Below are positions 1-7,598 of a stretch of DNA of 64,000 nt, in pieces. The first letter of the stretch is position 1. The number at the start of each line of letters is the position of its first letter. The notes beneath the pieces were generated by a model. That model made no database searches and had not been told where the DNA came from. It saw only the letters and a list, made by a program, of their open reading frames with translations. Position numbers and translations under genes: made by a program. Source of the stretch: DASQUK01 sp963717085 (GTDB lineage: Bacteria; Actinomycetota; Acidimicrobiia; Acidimicrobiales; VFJN01); NCBI GenBank assembly GCA_963717085.1, contig CAVQVM010000005.1, forward strand, positions 62,001-126,000, in the 5' to 3' direction.

Positions 1-99
1 CTGGCCGAGCTGCACGCCGCCTTCGACGACGGGAAGATGGGACTCGAGGACTTCGAGGCGCGCCGCGACGAGCTGACGAGCCAACTCAGGGTCGACTAA
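1..99 (+). CDS. 3' end of a small helical protein (GvpG/SHOCT-like tail), partial
   Basis: The window opens inside a gene. Frame 1 reads 32 residues and stops at 97-99. The visible tail is charged and helical (ELHAAFDDGKMGLEDFEARR), with the pattern of short C-terminal helices in GvpG and SHOCT-type proteins, where a Leu-x-x-Leu helix is followed by Gly-x-x-x-x-x-Glu-Phe-Glu-x-Arg. No other gas-vesicle gene is visible, so a gvpG assignment is only a resemblance and the upstream sequence would be needed. Confidence 0.45.
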   Translation: MAELHAAFDDGKMGLEDFEARRDELTSQLRVD

Positions 100-256
100 G
101 GAGTCGAGCGGATAGGACGGTTCGTGCAGCCTACGCGTGGGAATTTGGCGGTCGACCACCAGCTAAACAGCTCGGCTCCCCGGCAACGCCGACCACCGTG
201 AGCCAAGAGAGCGTGCCTATCCGCTCATGTCCTGATCGGCACGAACCGGTCGTGCC
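100..256. other. Convergent intergenic region with interleaved inverted repeats
   Basis: No gene is visible between the partial gene ending at 99 and the SDR gene ending at 257. Two inverted-repeat pairs are present: an 11-base pair at 106-116 and 216-226, and a 9-base pair at 119-127 and 239-247. The arms interleave (A-B-A'-B'), so both cannot form as simple nested hairpins. Since both flanking genes end here, transcription termination is the simplest explanation. Confidence 0.3.
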
Positions 257-1012
257 CTACATCAATCCGAGGTAGGCGCCGCCGTCTATCGACAGTGCCG
301 CCCCGGTGATGAAACGCGCCTGCTCCGAGCAGATGAACGCCACCGCAGCGCCGAAGTCGTCGGGGTCGCCCACCCGACCGGCCGGCACCGTGGCCGCTGC
401 GGCCGACAGGTCGCCGCCGTAGAGCTGGGCCAGCCGCTCGGTGGCGTGAAACCCGGGCTGCACCGAGTTGACCGTCACCCCTAGCGGGGCCACCTCGGTG
501 GCGAGGGTCTTGAGGAACGCGGTGGCTCCGGCACGGGCGGTGTTCGACAGGATGAGGGTCGGGGCCGGCTGTCGCACGGTCATCGACGTGATGGCGACGA
601 CACGGCCCCAGCCGCGCTCGGCCATGCCCGGGACGGCCGCCTTGCACATGGCGACCGTCGACATCAAGTTCTGCCCGAGCGCCGGCGGGTAGGCGGCCAA
701 GTCGGTCGACGCGAACGTCCCGGGGGGTGGCCCGCCCGCGTTGGTCACCAGGATGTCCAGGCCGCCGAGTGCCTCGGCGGCCTGGTCCACGAACGCAGCC
801 CCACCCTCCGCGTCGGACACGTCGGCCACTAGGCCCACGGCGTCACCACCATCGGCTCGCAGGGTGGCCACCGCCGCCTCGACCCGGTCCGGGTGGCGCC
901 CGCAGAGCGCCACCCGCACACCCTCCGTGGCAAGGGCACGCGCACAGGCCAGCCCCAGCCCGGCCGATGCCGCAGCCACGGCGGCTCGGCGGCCACCGAT
1001 CCCGAGATCCAT
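257..1012 (-). CDS. SDR-family protein with atypical active site
   Basis: A 251-residue Rossmann-fold short-chain dehydrogenase/reductase-like protein. Family landmarks include the NAG motif (LVTNAGG, about residue 90), the catalytic-strand ITS at about 142 and the C-terminal SIDGG. It departs from classical SDRs in two places. The N-terminal TGxxxGxG loop reads AAASAGLG. The Ser-x12-Tyr-x3-Lys active site reads Ser-x12-Ser-x3-Arg, so both the catalytic Tyr and Lys are absent. Some proteins annotated as FabG-like share such changes. NAD(P) binding may remain, but ordinary ketoreductase chemistry is doubtful. It stands alone on the minus strand. Confidence 0.85.
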   Translation of the reverse strand: MDLGIGGRRAAVAAASAGLGLACARALATEGVRVALCGRHPDRVEAAVATLRADGGDAVGLVADVSDAEGGAAFVDQAAEALGGLDILVTNAGGPPPGTFASTDLAAYPPALGQNLMSTVAMCKAAVPGMAERGWGRVVAITSMTVRQPAPTLILSNTARAGATAFLKTLATEVAPLGVTVNSVQPGFHATERLAQLYGGDLSAAAATVPAGRVGDPDDFGAAVAFICSEQARFITGAALSIDGGAYLGLM

Positions 1013-1146
1013 TGGCTGGACGCTACTGGGCGCCCGCGGATGTCCTGCGAGTCACCGGCTAGTGGCCGTGAGCGTCCACTAGTTGTGTAGCGGTCGGCGA
1101 ATGAGGGAAGAGGGGGGCCACATTCCCCACGTGAAGCGAGAGTGTC

Positions 1147-1920
1147 GTGACCATCACAGCTTCCGCCACCACGAACCCGACGGACCACGAGGCGTTCCGG
1201 CAGTACCGGGCCAGCGGCGACCGCTCGATCCGCAACCGCCTGATCGAGGAGCACCGCTGGCTGGCGGTCCACTGCGCACGGCGCTTCGCCGGCAAGGGCG
1301 AACCCCTCGACGACCTGATCCAGGTCGCCATGCTGGGCGTGCTCAAGGCGGTCGAGCGCTTCGACCCCGACTACGGCGCCACCTTCGCCACCTTCGCCGT
1401 ACCCACCATCACGGGTGAGCTCCGGCGCCACTTCCGCGACACCACGTGGGCGGTGCACGTTCCCCGGCGGGCCCGCGACCTGCAACACACCGTCAAGGTC
1501 GCCGTCAACGACCTGAGCCAGGCCCTCGGCCGCTCCCCCACCGCCGACGAGGTCGCCGAGCACACCGGCGTCGCCGTCGAGGAAGTCCTGGACGCGCTCG
1601 AGGCGGCCCGCTGCTACCGCAAGACACCCCTGGCCACGCCCGGCGACTCCGACGAGGAGAACGTGGACAGCCTCGGAAGCGACGACCCGGCGCTCGATGC
1701 CGTCGACGCCCGTATGACGGTGGAGCGCCTCCTACGCGAGTTGCCGGCGCGTGAACGCCGCATCGTCGAGCTGCGCTACCTGAGCGGGCTCAGCCAATCG
1801 CAGATCGGCGAGATCGTGGGCGTGAGCCAGGTGCAGGTTTCGCGCCTGCTGCGCGCCAGCCTCGCCCGCATGAACCTGTCGATGATCGACCGGACCACCT
1901 ACTCCGAGTTGGTGTCATGA
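1147..1920 (+). CDS. SigB/SigF-type RNA polymerase sigma factor
   Basis: A 257-residue group 3 sigma-70 factor starting at GTG 1147. Region 2 is clear (DDLIQVAMLGVLKAVERF at about 58-75, then FATFAVPTITGELRRHFRD). Region 3 follows (LSQALGRSPTADEVAEH), and region 4 ends the protein (LPARERRIVELRYLSGLSQSQIGEIVGVSQ). The order and spacing match the stress and sporulation sigma factors SigB and SigF, which are normally held by an RsbW-type anti-sigma kinase. Such an ATPase lies 400 bases away on the other strand. The stop overlaps the next start as ATGA, so the two genes are translationally coupled. Confidence 0.93.
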   Translation: MTITASATTNPTDHEAFRQYRASGDRSIRNRLIEEHRWLAVHCARRFAGKGEPLDDLIQVAMLGVLKAVERFDPDYGATFATFAVPTITGELRRHFRDTTWAVHVPRRARDLQHTVKVAVNDLSQALGRSPTADEVAEHTGVAVEEVLDALEAARCYRKTPLATPGDSDEENVDSLGSDDPALDAVDARMTVERLLRELPARERRIVELRYLSGLSQSQIGEIVGVSQVQVSRLLRASLARMNLSMIDRTTYSELVS

Positions 1921-2216
1921 CGGCCTGCCAGCTGGTGTACGTCGAAGACATGCCGCAGCGCGTCCTTCTCGACGTGTTGCCGCTCGACCCGCTGCCCATC
2001 GACGGGGCGGTGGTGCCGGGTGGAACGCCGGTCACGCTGAGCTTCCAGCCCAGCGGCGACCTCGGCGATCACGTCCAGATGGTGGAGCTGCTCGACCGGT
2101 GGCGGACTGACGACGGCGTCATCGACCTGTCCGTGGTCGACGTCGCCGGCCTCGGGGGCATGCGCTACATCTTCACCCGCGACGACGAACAGCTGGTGCT
2201 GGACGTCGCCGCCTGA
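1917..2216 (+). CDS. Small protein of unknown function coupled to the sigma factor
   Basis: A 99-residue protein whose ATG overlaps the stop of the upstream sigma factor by four bases (1917-1920). It is acidic, has no membrane segment and no cysteine pair, and alternates short hydrophobic strands with charged turns (VTLSFQPSGDLGDHVQMVELL, DGVIDLSVVDVAGL), suggesting a small beta-rich fold. I do not recognise the family. The tight coupling suggests it works with the sigma factor, perhaps as a regulator, but nothing in the sequence proves this. Confidence 0.75.
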   Translation: MTACQLVYVEDMPQRVLLDVLPLDPLPIDGAVVPGGTPVTLSFQPSGDLGDHVQMVELLDRWRTDDGVIDLSVVDVAGLGGMRYIFTRDDEQLVLDVAA

Positions 2217-2304
2217 CGTCGGCTGGTGGCGAGCCTCGACGCCCGACGCCGGGAAGCGGCTCGAGTAGGCCCCACACCATGAAGCGGTTCGAGTCGGGAG
2301 GCGC

Positions 2305-2730
2305 TCAGCCGACCCCGGTGCCCCGCAGGCGTTTGCGGGCGGTGAAGGCGAGCGTGCCGCCGGAGCGCTCCAGGCCATGCCCGTCGGTCACGACGTCGAG
2401 GATCTGCCGGCTGAGGTTCAGGCGGTCGTCGTCGATGACCTCGTGACCGGACGCGGCCGTCGTGCCCACCACGACCAGCGAGTCGTCCTTCAGCTGGAAC
2501 GCGAGCCGTAGGGCCTCACCGTCGCCCATCTCGATCAGCGTTGCGCACAGTTCGTCGACGGCGATGCGGAAGTCCTCGACCTCCTCGAGCGGGAGCCCGC
2601 AGGACGTCGCCACGCCGCTGGCCATCAGCCGCGCCAACCGCATGTAGCGGCTGTCGGGTGGCAACGACAGCTCGATGCGGTCGGCCGCCCCGTCGTGCTG
2701 CCTCGGCTTTCCATCGTCCATGGAGATCAC
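2305..2730 (-). CDS. RsbW-like anti-sigma factor, ATP-binding domain
   Basis: A 141-residue protein with the layout of GHKL anti-sigma kinases: an N-box helix (VEDFRIAVDELCATLIEMG, about 50-68) and a C-terminal G-box strand region (GHGLERSGGTLAFTARKRL). RsbW-type proteins bind SigB/SigF factors and phosphorylate an anti-anti-sigma partner. The N-box here lacks the Thr-Asn pair of RsbW and SpoIIAB, so ATP chemistry may differ. The GTG start overlaps the stop of the preceding PAS-like gene as GTGA. A second in-frame ATG lies at 2721. No STAS antagonist is visible nearby. Confidence 0.82.
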   Translation of the reverse strand: MISMDDGKPRQHDGAADRIELSLPPDSRYMRLARLMASGVATSCGLPLEEVEDFRIAVDELCATLIEMGDGEALRLAFQLKDDSLVVVGTTAASGHEVIDDDRLNLSRQILDVVTDGHGLERSGGTLAFTARKRLRGTGVG

Positions 2731-3161
2731 CCCGCTCCGAACACGACCACGGCGCCGCCGCCAGGCAGCCGCCGCACGTCCAAGGGCGTCGACCCTGGCT
2801 CGGCCGCGGCCGCGTCCCCATCCGAACCGCTCGCCACCGTCGTGAGCTGCGCGTCCAACGCCGCCAAGACGTCGTCGGGGAGCACGGACGACAAGGCCTT
2901 GCCCACCCCATCGCCCGTGAGCTGCTCACCGGCCCCTCGGCTCAGCGCTCGGATTCGCCGGTCGTCGCCCACCACCACGACCGGTGTGTCGAGCAGCCCG
3001 AGCACGATGTCGATGATCGTCTCCATCTCGTCGACCCATTCCTCCCGGGCCGTCAGCTCCGACGTGAGGCTGTCGATCTCGGCGGCCGCAGACTCGACGC
3101 GGGTGCGCATGTCGGCGAGCAGCTTGCTCTGGTCTTCGGTGGCTTGTCGTGGCATGACCAT
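2727..3161 (-). CDS. Coiled-coil protein with PAS-like sensory domain
   Basis: A 144-residue protein. Residues about 8-48 form a charged heptad-like helix (LLADMRTRVESAAAEIDSL). It leads into a PAS-like core with a typical first strand (DTPVVVVGDDRRIRALSRGA) and a final strand near the C terminus. It is immediately upstream of and translationally coupled to the RsbW-like gene, so it is probably the sensor or partner of that anti-sigma factor. Two adjacent ATG codons (3161 and 3155) could serve as start. Ligand and output are unknown. Confidence 0.72.
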   Translation of the reverse strand: MVMPRQATEDQSKLLADMRTRVESAAAEIDSLTSELTAREEWVDEMETIIDIVLGLLDTPVVVVGDDRRIRALSRGAGEQLTGDGVGKALSSVLPDDVLAALDAQLTTVASGSDGDAAAAEPGSTPLDVRRLPGGGAVVVFGAG

Positions 3162-3324
3162 CCCGAGCGGATCGTACGCATGCGCCTGCCAACGCCATAC
3201 CCGTCAGCCCCTCTCCTGATCCATCGGCGCCCATCGAGCACGTGTAGCCAAGCCCTGGGCGGGGAACGGACGTGGTGTGGCGTCCGGTGTGCTCGCTCGG
3301 GAGGTCCGCCGCTGTGAGCGGGCC

Positions 3325-4158
3325 ATGGACGACCTGTCAGGGGCGTCCGATCGGGCCCGTGCCGTCCTGACGATCCCATCGGATGCCGTGGATCGGCGCT
3401 GGGTCGAGAGCCGGGCCCGCCGTCCCGCCGTCGAACCGGAGCTGTGGGCGCTGCACGTCCGGTACGCACGGCAGGGGGACGCCACGGCCCTCCAGGCGCT
3501 GGTCGAGCAGTACCGCGGCCACGCCGAGGCCCAGGCTCGCCGCCACTACCGGCGCGGCGAGCCGGTCGACGACCTGACCCAGGTCGCCTACGAGGCGCTG
3601 CTGCTCGCACTCAAGCGCTTCGACCCCGACCGGCGCACCCCGTTCCTCGCGTTCGCCAAGCCGACGATCGTCGGTTCGCTGCGCCGCCACTTCCGGGACG
3701 CCGGCTGGGCTATCCGGGTGCCCCGCCGGGTCCACGATCTCTCGACGCCGGTGCGCAACGCCCAGGAGCTGTTGACACACGACCTCGGCCGTCCGCCGTC
3801 CCCGGGCGAGATCGCCGACTTCATCGGTGTCGACGAGCACGAGGTGCTCGAGGCGTTCACCGCCGAGGATGCCCGCATCACGACGTCGCTCGACGCCTCC
3901 GACCCCGTCAGCGGGCTTCAGACCGAGCAGGTGATCGGCCAGCCCGACCGGGGCTTCCTCGGCATCGAGAACCGCACGGCGCTGAGGCAGAGCCTGGAGC
4001 TCATGTCGGAAGCGGACCGCGATCTGCTTCGCCAGTACTTCCTGGAGGAGCGCACGCAGTCGCAGATCGCCGAGGTGTTGCACTGCAGCCAGATGCAGGT
4101 GTCACGGCTGCTGCGCAAGGCCATCCACCGGCTGCGCCGGCACATGCTGGGCGCCTGA
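3325..4158 (+). CDS. Second SigB/SigF-type sigma factor
   Basis: About 277 residues from ATG 3325; an in-frame GTG at 3277 would add 16 residues. Region 2 (DDLTQVAYEALLLALKRFDP, FAKPTIVGSLRRHFRD), region 3 (LLTHDLGRPPSPGEIADFIG) and region 4 (EERTQSQIAEVLHCSQMQVSRLLRKA) are all present and parallel the sigma factor at 1147. The two are paralogues, but this one has a longer charged N-terminal extension. It is divergent from the PAS/anti-sigma pair. That places two sigma factors on either side of one anti-sigma module, and the module could control either or both. Confidence 0.92.
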   Translation: MDDLSGASDRARAVLTIPSDAVDRRWVESRARRPAVEPELWALHVRYARQGDATALQALVEQYRGHAEAQARRHYRRGEPVDDLTQVAYEALLLALKRFDPDRRTPFLAFAKPTIVGSLRRHFRDAGWAIRVPRRVHDLSTPVRNAQELLTHDLGRPPSPGEIADFIGVDEHEVLEAFTAEDARITTSLDASDPVSGLQTEQVIGQPDRGFLGIENRTALRQSLELMSEADRDLLRQYFLEERTQSQIAEVLHCSQMQVSRLLRKAIHRLRRHMLGA

Positions 4159-4252
4159 TCGCCTCCCGCGAACGCCAACGGTGGCCGTTTCGTGCCCGTC
4201 TGCGGGGGTAGCGCGCGCCGAGCACAGAGCGACCACACCGGGAGACCAGCAA

Positions 4253-4672
4253 ATGGCGACCATCGTCCGAGACGTCATGATGACCAACCTCCAGAGCGTT
4301 GATGCCGCGGCCTCGATCCAGCAGGCCGCGGCGGTCATGCGGGACAACAACATCGGAGACGTCCTGGTCGTGGCGGACGGCAACCTCCGGGGCATCGTCA
4401 CCGACCGCGACCTCGTCGTGCGGGCACTGGCCAACGGCCGGCAGGCCGAGGCCACCCCCGTCGGCGACGTCTGCAGCCCCCAGCTGACGGTCGTCGACGC
4501 CCAGGCGGAGGTGGCCGAGGCGGCGGACATCATGGGCAGCCACGCGGTTCGACGCCTACCGGTCGTCGACGACAACGAAGTCGTCGGGATCGTGTCGCTG
4601 GGCGACCTGGCACGCCGGAGCGAGCCGGAATCCGCGCTGAGTGACATCTCGGCCGCCCCGCCGAACGCGTGA
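4253..4672 (+). CDS. CBS-domain pair protein
   Basis: A 139-residue protein made almost entirely of two CBS repeats: the first ends in LRGIVTDRDLVVRAL, the second in NEVVGIVSLGDLARR. CBS pairs bind adenine nucleotides and act as energy or redox sensors. ATG 4253 is preferred because it follows a purine-rich GGGAGA at about 4241; an upstream in-frame start at 4181 would add a non-conserved leader. Stand-alone CBS proteins like this are common in actinobacterial stress regulons, which fits its neighbours. Confidence 0.88.
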   Translation: MATIVRDVMMTNLQSVDAAASIQQAAAVMRDNNIGDVLVVADGNLRGIVTDRDLVVRALANGRQAEATPVGDVCSPQLTVVDAQAEVAEAADIMGSHAVRRLPVVDDNEVVGIVSLGDLARRSEPESALSDISAAPPNA

Positions 4673-4709
4673 GACGGCGGCGCTGCCACGGCGAGCGGGC
4701 GGGTCGACG

Positions 4710-5360
4710 GTGAGCCGGGCAACGGCGCCCGGTGCCGATGCCCGCCGGCTCGCCGAGATCGCCAGCGGGGCCGCGCAGTGCAATCGCTGCGAACTGTACC
4801 GGCGCGCCACCCAGATGGTGTTCGGCGAGGGCCCGGCTCCTGCGGCCATGATGCTCGTGGGCGAGCAGCCGGGCGATCAGGAGGACAAGCAGGGGGCACC
4901 GTTCGTCGGGCCCGCGGGGCGCGTCCTCGACGACGCGCTCGAGGTAGCCGGGATCGACCGCGGCGCCGTGTACGTCACCAACGCGGTCAAGCACTTCAAG
5001 TGGGAGGCGCGCGGCAGGCGTCGGATCCACAAGCGCCCCAACGCGACCGAGATCGAAGCGTGCTCGCTGTGGCTGGGCGAGGAGATCACCCACGTGCGCC
5101 CGGCGGTGATCGTCGCGATGGGTGCGACGGCCGTGAGGGCGGTGCTGGGCGGGACCCGCGCGATCGCCTCGCTCCGCGGGCAGGTGCTGGGCTCCGCCTT
5201 CGGTCCGCCCATGGTCGCGACGGTGCATCCGTCGGCGATCGTGCGGGTCCCCGATCGGGGCGACCGACGGGCGGCACTGGAGGGCCTGGCGGCCGACCTG
5301 CGCGTCGCCCGCGACGTGACCACGTCGTCCGCCGACGGCACCGGGCGCCGCCCGGCCTAA
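4710..5360 (+). CDS. udgX: UdgX-type uracil-DNA glycosylase
   Basis: About 216 residues from GTG 4710; an earlier in-frame ATG at 4641 lies inside the CBS gene and is less likely. The protein shows the N-terminal CxxC of iron-sulfur UDGs (QCNRCELYRRA), motif 1 (GEQPGDQED), the PFVGPAGR loop and C-terminal VHPSAI. Between them lies RGRRRIHKRP, which corresponds to the KRRIH insertion that defines UdgX. In Mycobacterium smegmatis UdgX the His of this motif forms a covalent bond with the abasic sugar after uracil removal. The first Lys of the motif is Arg here, but the Arg-Ile-His core is intact. Confidence 0.9.
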   Translation: MSRATAPGADARRLAEIASGAAQCNRCELYRRATQMVFGEGPAPAAMMLVGEQPGDQEDKQGAPFVGPAGRVLDDALEVAGIDRGAVYVTNAVKHFKWEARGRRRIHKRPNATEIEACSLWLGEEITHVRPAVIVAMGATAVRAVLGGTRAIASLRGQVLGSAFGPPMVATVHPSAIVRVPDRGDRRAALEGLAADLRVARDVTTSSADGTGRRPA

Positions 5361-5477
5361 CCCGACACAGTGGGCGATGTGCGCAGCACCGTCGTGTGAC
5401 GGTTGACACATCGCGGTCCCCGGGGCAGGCTCGATGGCGGATCGAACCTCGCATCGACCACAGGGGGGCCACAAACC

Positions 5478-7445
5478 ATGAAGCGCACGCCGCGCCGACT
5501 CGTCTCCGTCCTGGCCGTCGTCGTCCTGCTCTGCGGGCTGGCAGCCGGCAGCGCCAGCGCCGTTCCCGCCGGCCAGGGGCAGCCGGCTGGCGACGACCAG
5601 CTGGAGGCCTACACCGCAGTGGTCCAGGCCGACCAGCTATCGGCGATCGCCGAGCAGGGCATCGACGTGAGCGGCCAGCGAAAGGTCGCGAACGGCATCG
5701 AGCTCGACATGGTCCTCGACCAGGCCCAGGCCAACGGGCTGAAGGGCCGAGGAGTCGACCTGAAGCTGACCCGCGTCAAGGGCGGCAAGACCGTCCGGCA
5801 GTTCGCGGCGGAGCAGGCCGCCAACGGCTTCACCGTCTGGCGCTCGTACGACGAGACCGGCGGCATCCGCGACCAGCTCTACGCCGCGGCCCGCAGGAAC
5901 CCCCAGCTGGTGAAGCTCGAGGTCCTCGGTCACACCGGCCAGGGTCGCGAGATCATCGCGGTCAAGCTGACCCAGGGCGCTCAAGAGCAACCGGACGGCA
6001 AGCGTCCGGCCGTCCTCTACAGCTCCACCCAGCACGCCCGCGAATGGATCTCCACCGAGGTCAACCGGCGGCTGATGAACCACTACATCGACCGGTGGCG
6101 GGCCAACGACCGCGAGGTCCGCAAGCTTCTGCAGACGAACGAGTTCTGGTTCGTCCTCGTGGCCAACCCCGACGGCTACCAGTACACGTTCGACCACGAG
6201 CGGCTGTGGCGGAAGAACCTCCGCGACAACAATGGAGACGGACAGACCCAGGTCGGCGACGGCGTCGACCCCAACCGCAACTTCCCCAACCACTGGGGCT
6301 TCGACGAGGAGGGATCGTCGTCCATCCAGTCCAGTGACACCTACCGGGGCCCGGCGCCGCTGTCGGAGCCGGAGACCCAGGCGATGGTCGGCCTGCTCGA
6401 CCGGATCGGGTTCGCGTTCCAGGTCAACTACCACTCCAACGGCCAGTGGCTGCTCTACGCCGAGGGTTGGCAGACCAGCACCCCCACCGCCGACGACCCG
6501 ATCTACTACGCCATGTCCGGCAACCTGGACGACCCGGCGATCGACGAGTTCCACCCGGGCCTGAGCTCGGACGTCCTCTACGTCACCAACGGCGAGACCA
6601 CCGACTACGCGCACGCCGTGACCGGCGCACTGGCGTGGACGCCGGAGCTCTCCGCGGGGTGCGACGGGTGTGGGTTCGTGTTCCCGGACGACGAGGCGCT
6701 GGTGCAGGCGGAGTTCGAGCGCAACCTGCCGTTCGCCATGTCGGTGGCCCGCTCGGCGGTCGACCCCGCCAACCCGAAGACGGTCACGGGGATCACGACC
6801 AAGCCCTTCTACGTCGACAGCGAAGACCCCTACAAGCGCAGCAACCCGGGCACCCAGTTGAGCTTCACCAAGTCGTACGGCGACCCGCAGCCGGTCGCCG
6901 TGATCGCCAAGCGGAGCCTTGGCGCCGTGGAGGTGAAGTACCGCATCAACGGCGATGGGCCTGTGCAGTCGGCACCCATGTCCGAGTGGGACGGCGGGTC
7001 GAGGTACAACCCGGCGTCGGTCTACTACCACCAGATGCGAGGCGTGGTGACCGGCACCGACCCCGGCGACTCGGTCGAGGTCTGGTTCGAGGGTGGCGGC
7101 GAGGTCAGTGATTCGTTCACATACGACGCCGTCTCCGAGAGCGGTAACCGCGTGCTCGTCGTGGCGGCCGAGGACTACACCGGCGCCTCGCCGGTGCAGG
7201 ATCGCCGGGCCCGCACTACGTCGACACGTACACCGACGCCCTGGCCGCCAACGGCCAGCAGGCCGACGTCTACGACATCGACGCCGCCGGGCGGATCGCC
7301 CCGGACGCCCTCGGCGTGCTCAGCCACTACGACGGCGTCGTCTGGGAGACCGGCGACGACCTGGTCACCCGCACCGCCGGCCGGGCCGGCGGCAATGCCG
7401 ACCGGCTGGCACTCGACGAACTGCTCGAGTTCCGCTCGTACATGA
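5478..7445 (+). CDS. N-terminal piece of the M14 carypeptidase gene (catalytic domain)
   Basis: This is the part of the M14 carboxypeptidase locus readable without correction. Authentic sequence ends at about 7205 with the residues SPVQD; the last 80 residues up to the stop at 7445 are out of frame, rich in Thr, Ser and Pro, and not expected in the real protein. It contains the complete peptidase domain with all zinc ligands, so a truncated enzyme could still fold. A TTGACA hexamer at 5403-5408 may be part of a promoter, but no strong -10 follows it. Confidence 0.7.
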   Translation: MKRTPRRLVSVLAVVVLLCGLAAGSASAVPAGQGQPAGDDQLEAYTAVVQADQLSAIAEQGIDVSGQRKVANGIELDMVLDQAQANGLKGRGVDLKLTRVKGGKTVRQFAAEQAANGFTVWRSYDETGGIRDQLYAAARRNPQLVKLEVLGHTGQGREIIAVKLTQGAQEQPDGKRPAVLYSSTQHAREWISTEVNRRLMNHYIDRWRANDREVRKLLQTNEFWFVLVANPDGYQYTFDHERLWRKNLRDNNGDGQTQVGDGVDPNRNFPNHWGFDEEGSSSIQSSDTYRGPAPLSEPETQAMVGLLDRIGFAFQVNYHSNGQWLLYAEGWQTSTPTADDPIYYAMSGNLDDPAIDEFHPGLSSDVLYVTNGETTDYAHAVTGALAWTPELSAGCDGCGFVFPDDEALVQAEFERNLPFAMSVARSAVDPANPKTVTGITTKPFYVDSEDPYKRSNPGTQLSFTKSYGDPQPVAVIAKRSLGAVEVKYRINGDGPVQSAPMSEWDGGSRYNPASVYYHQMRGVVTGTDPGDSVEVWFEGGGEVSDSFTYDAVSESGNRVLVVAAEDYTGASPVQDRRARTTSTRTPTPWPPTASRPTSTTSTPPGGSPRTPSACSATTTASSGRPATTWSPAPPAGPAAMPTGWHSTNCSSSART

Positions 7446-7598
7446 ACGAGGGCGGCAAGGTCCTCCTCGCCGGCGACTCCGCCGGTCAGCAGTACACAAT
7501 GGCGCAGCTGTACGACCCCAAGGGCGAGATCGCCTGCAACCCGCCGCCCGCGGGCACGGACCCACGGCGCTGCCTGCCCTTGTTCGGCTCGTTCTTCG

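Noticed and set aside
1..99. Gas vesicle cluster
   Set aside because: Only 32 residues of a GvpG/SHOCT-like tail are seen and no other gvp gene follows.
100..256. Possible riboswitch
   Set aside because: The strand and position (3' ends of both genes) do not fit and no known consensus could be recognised.
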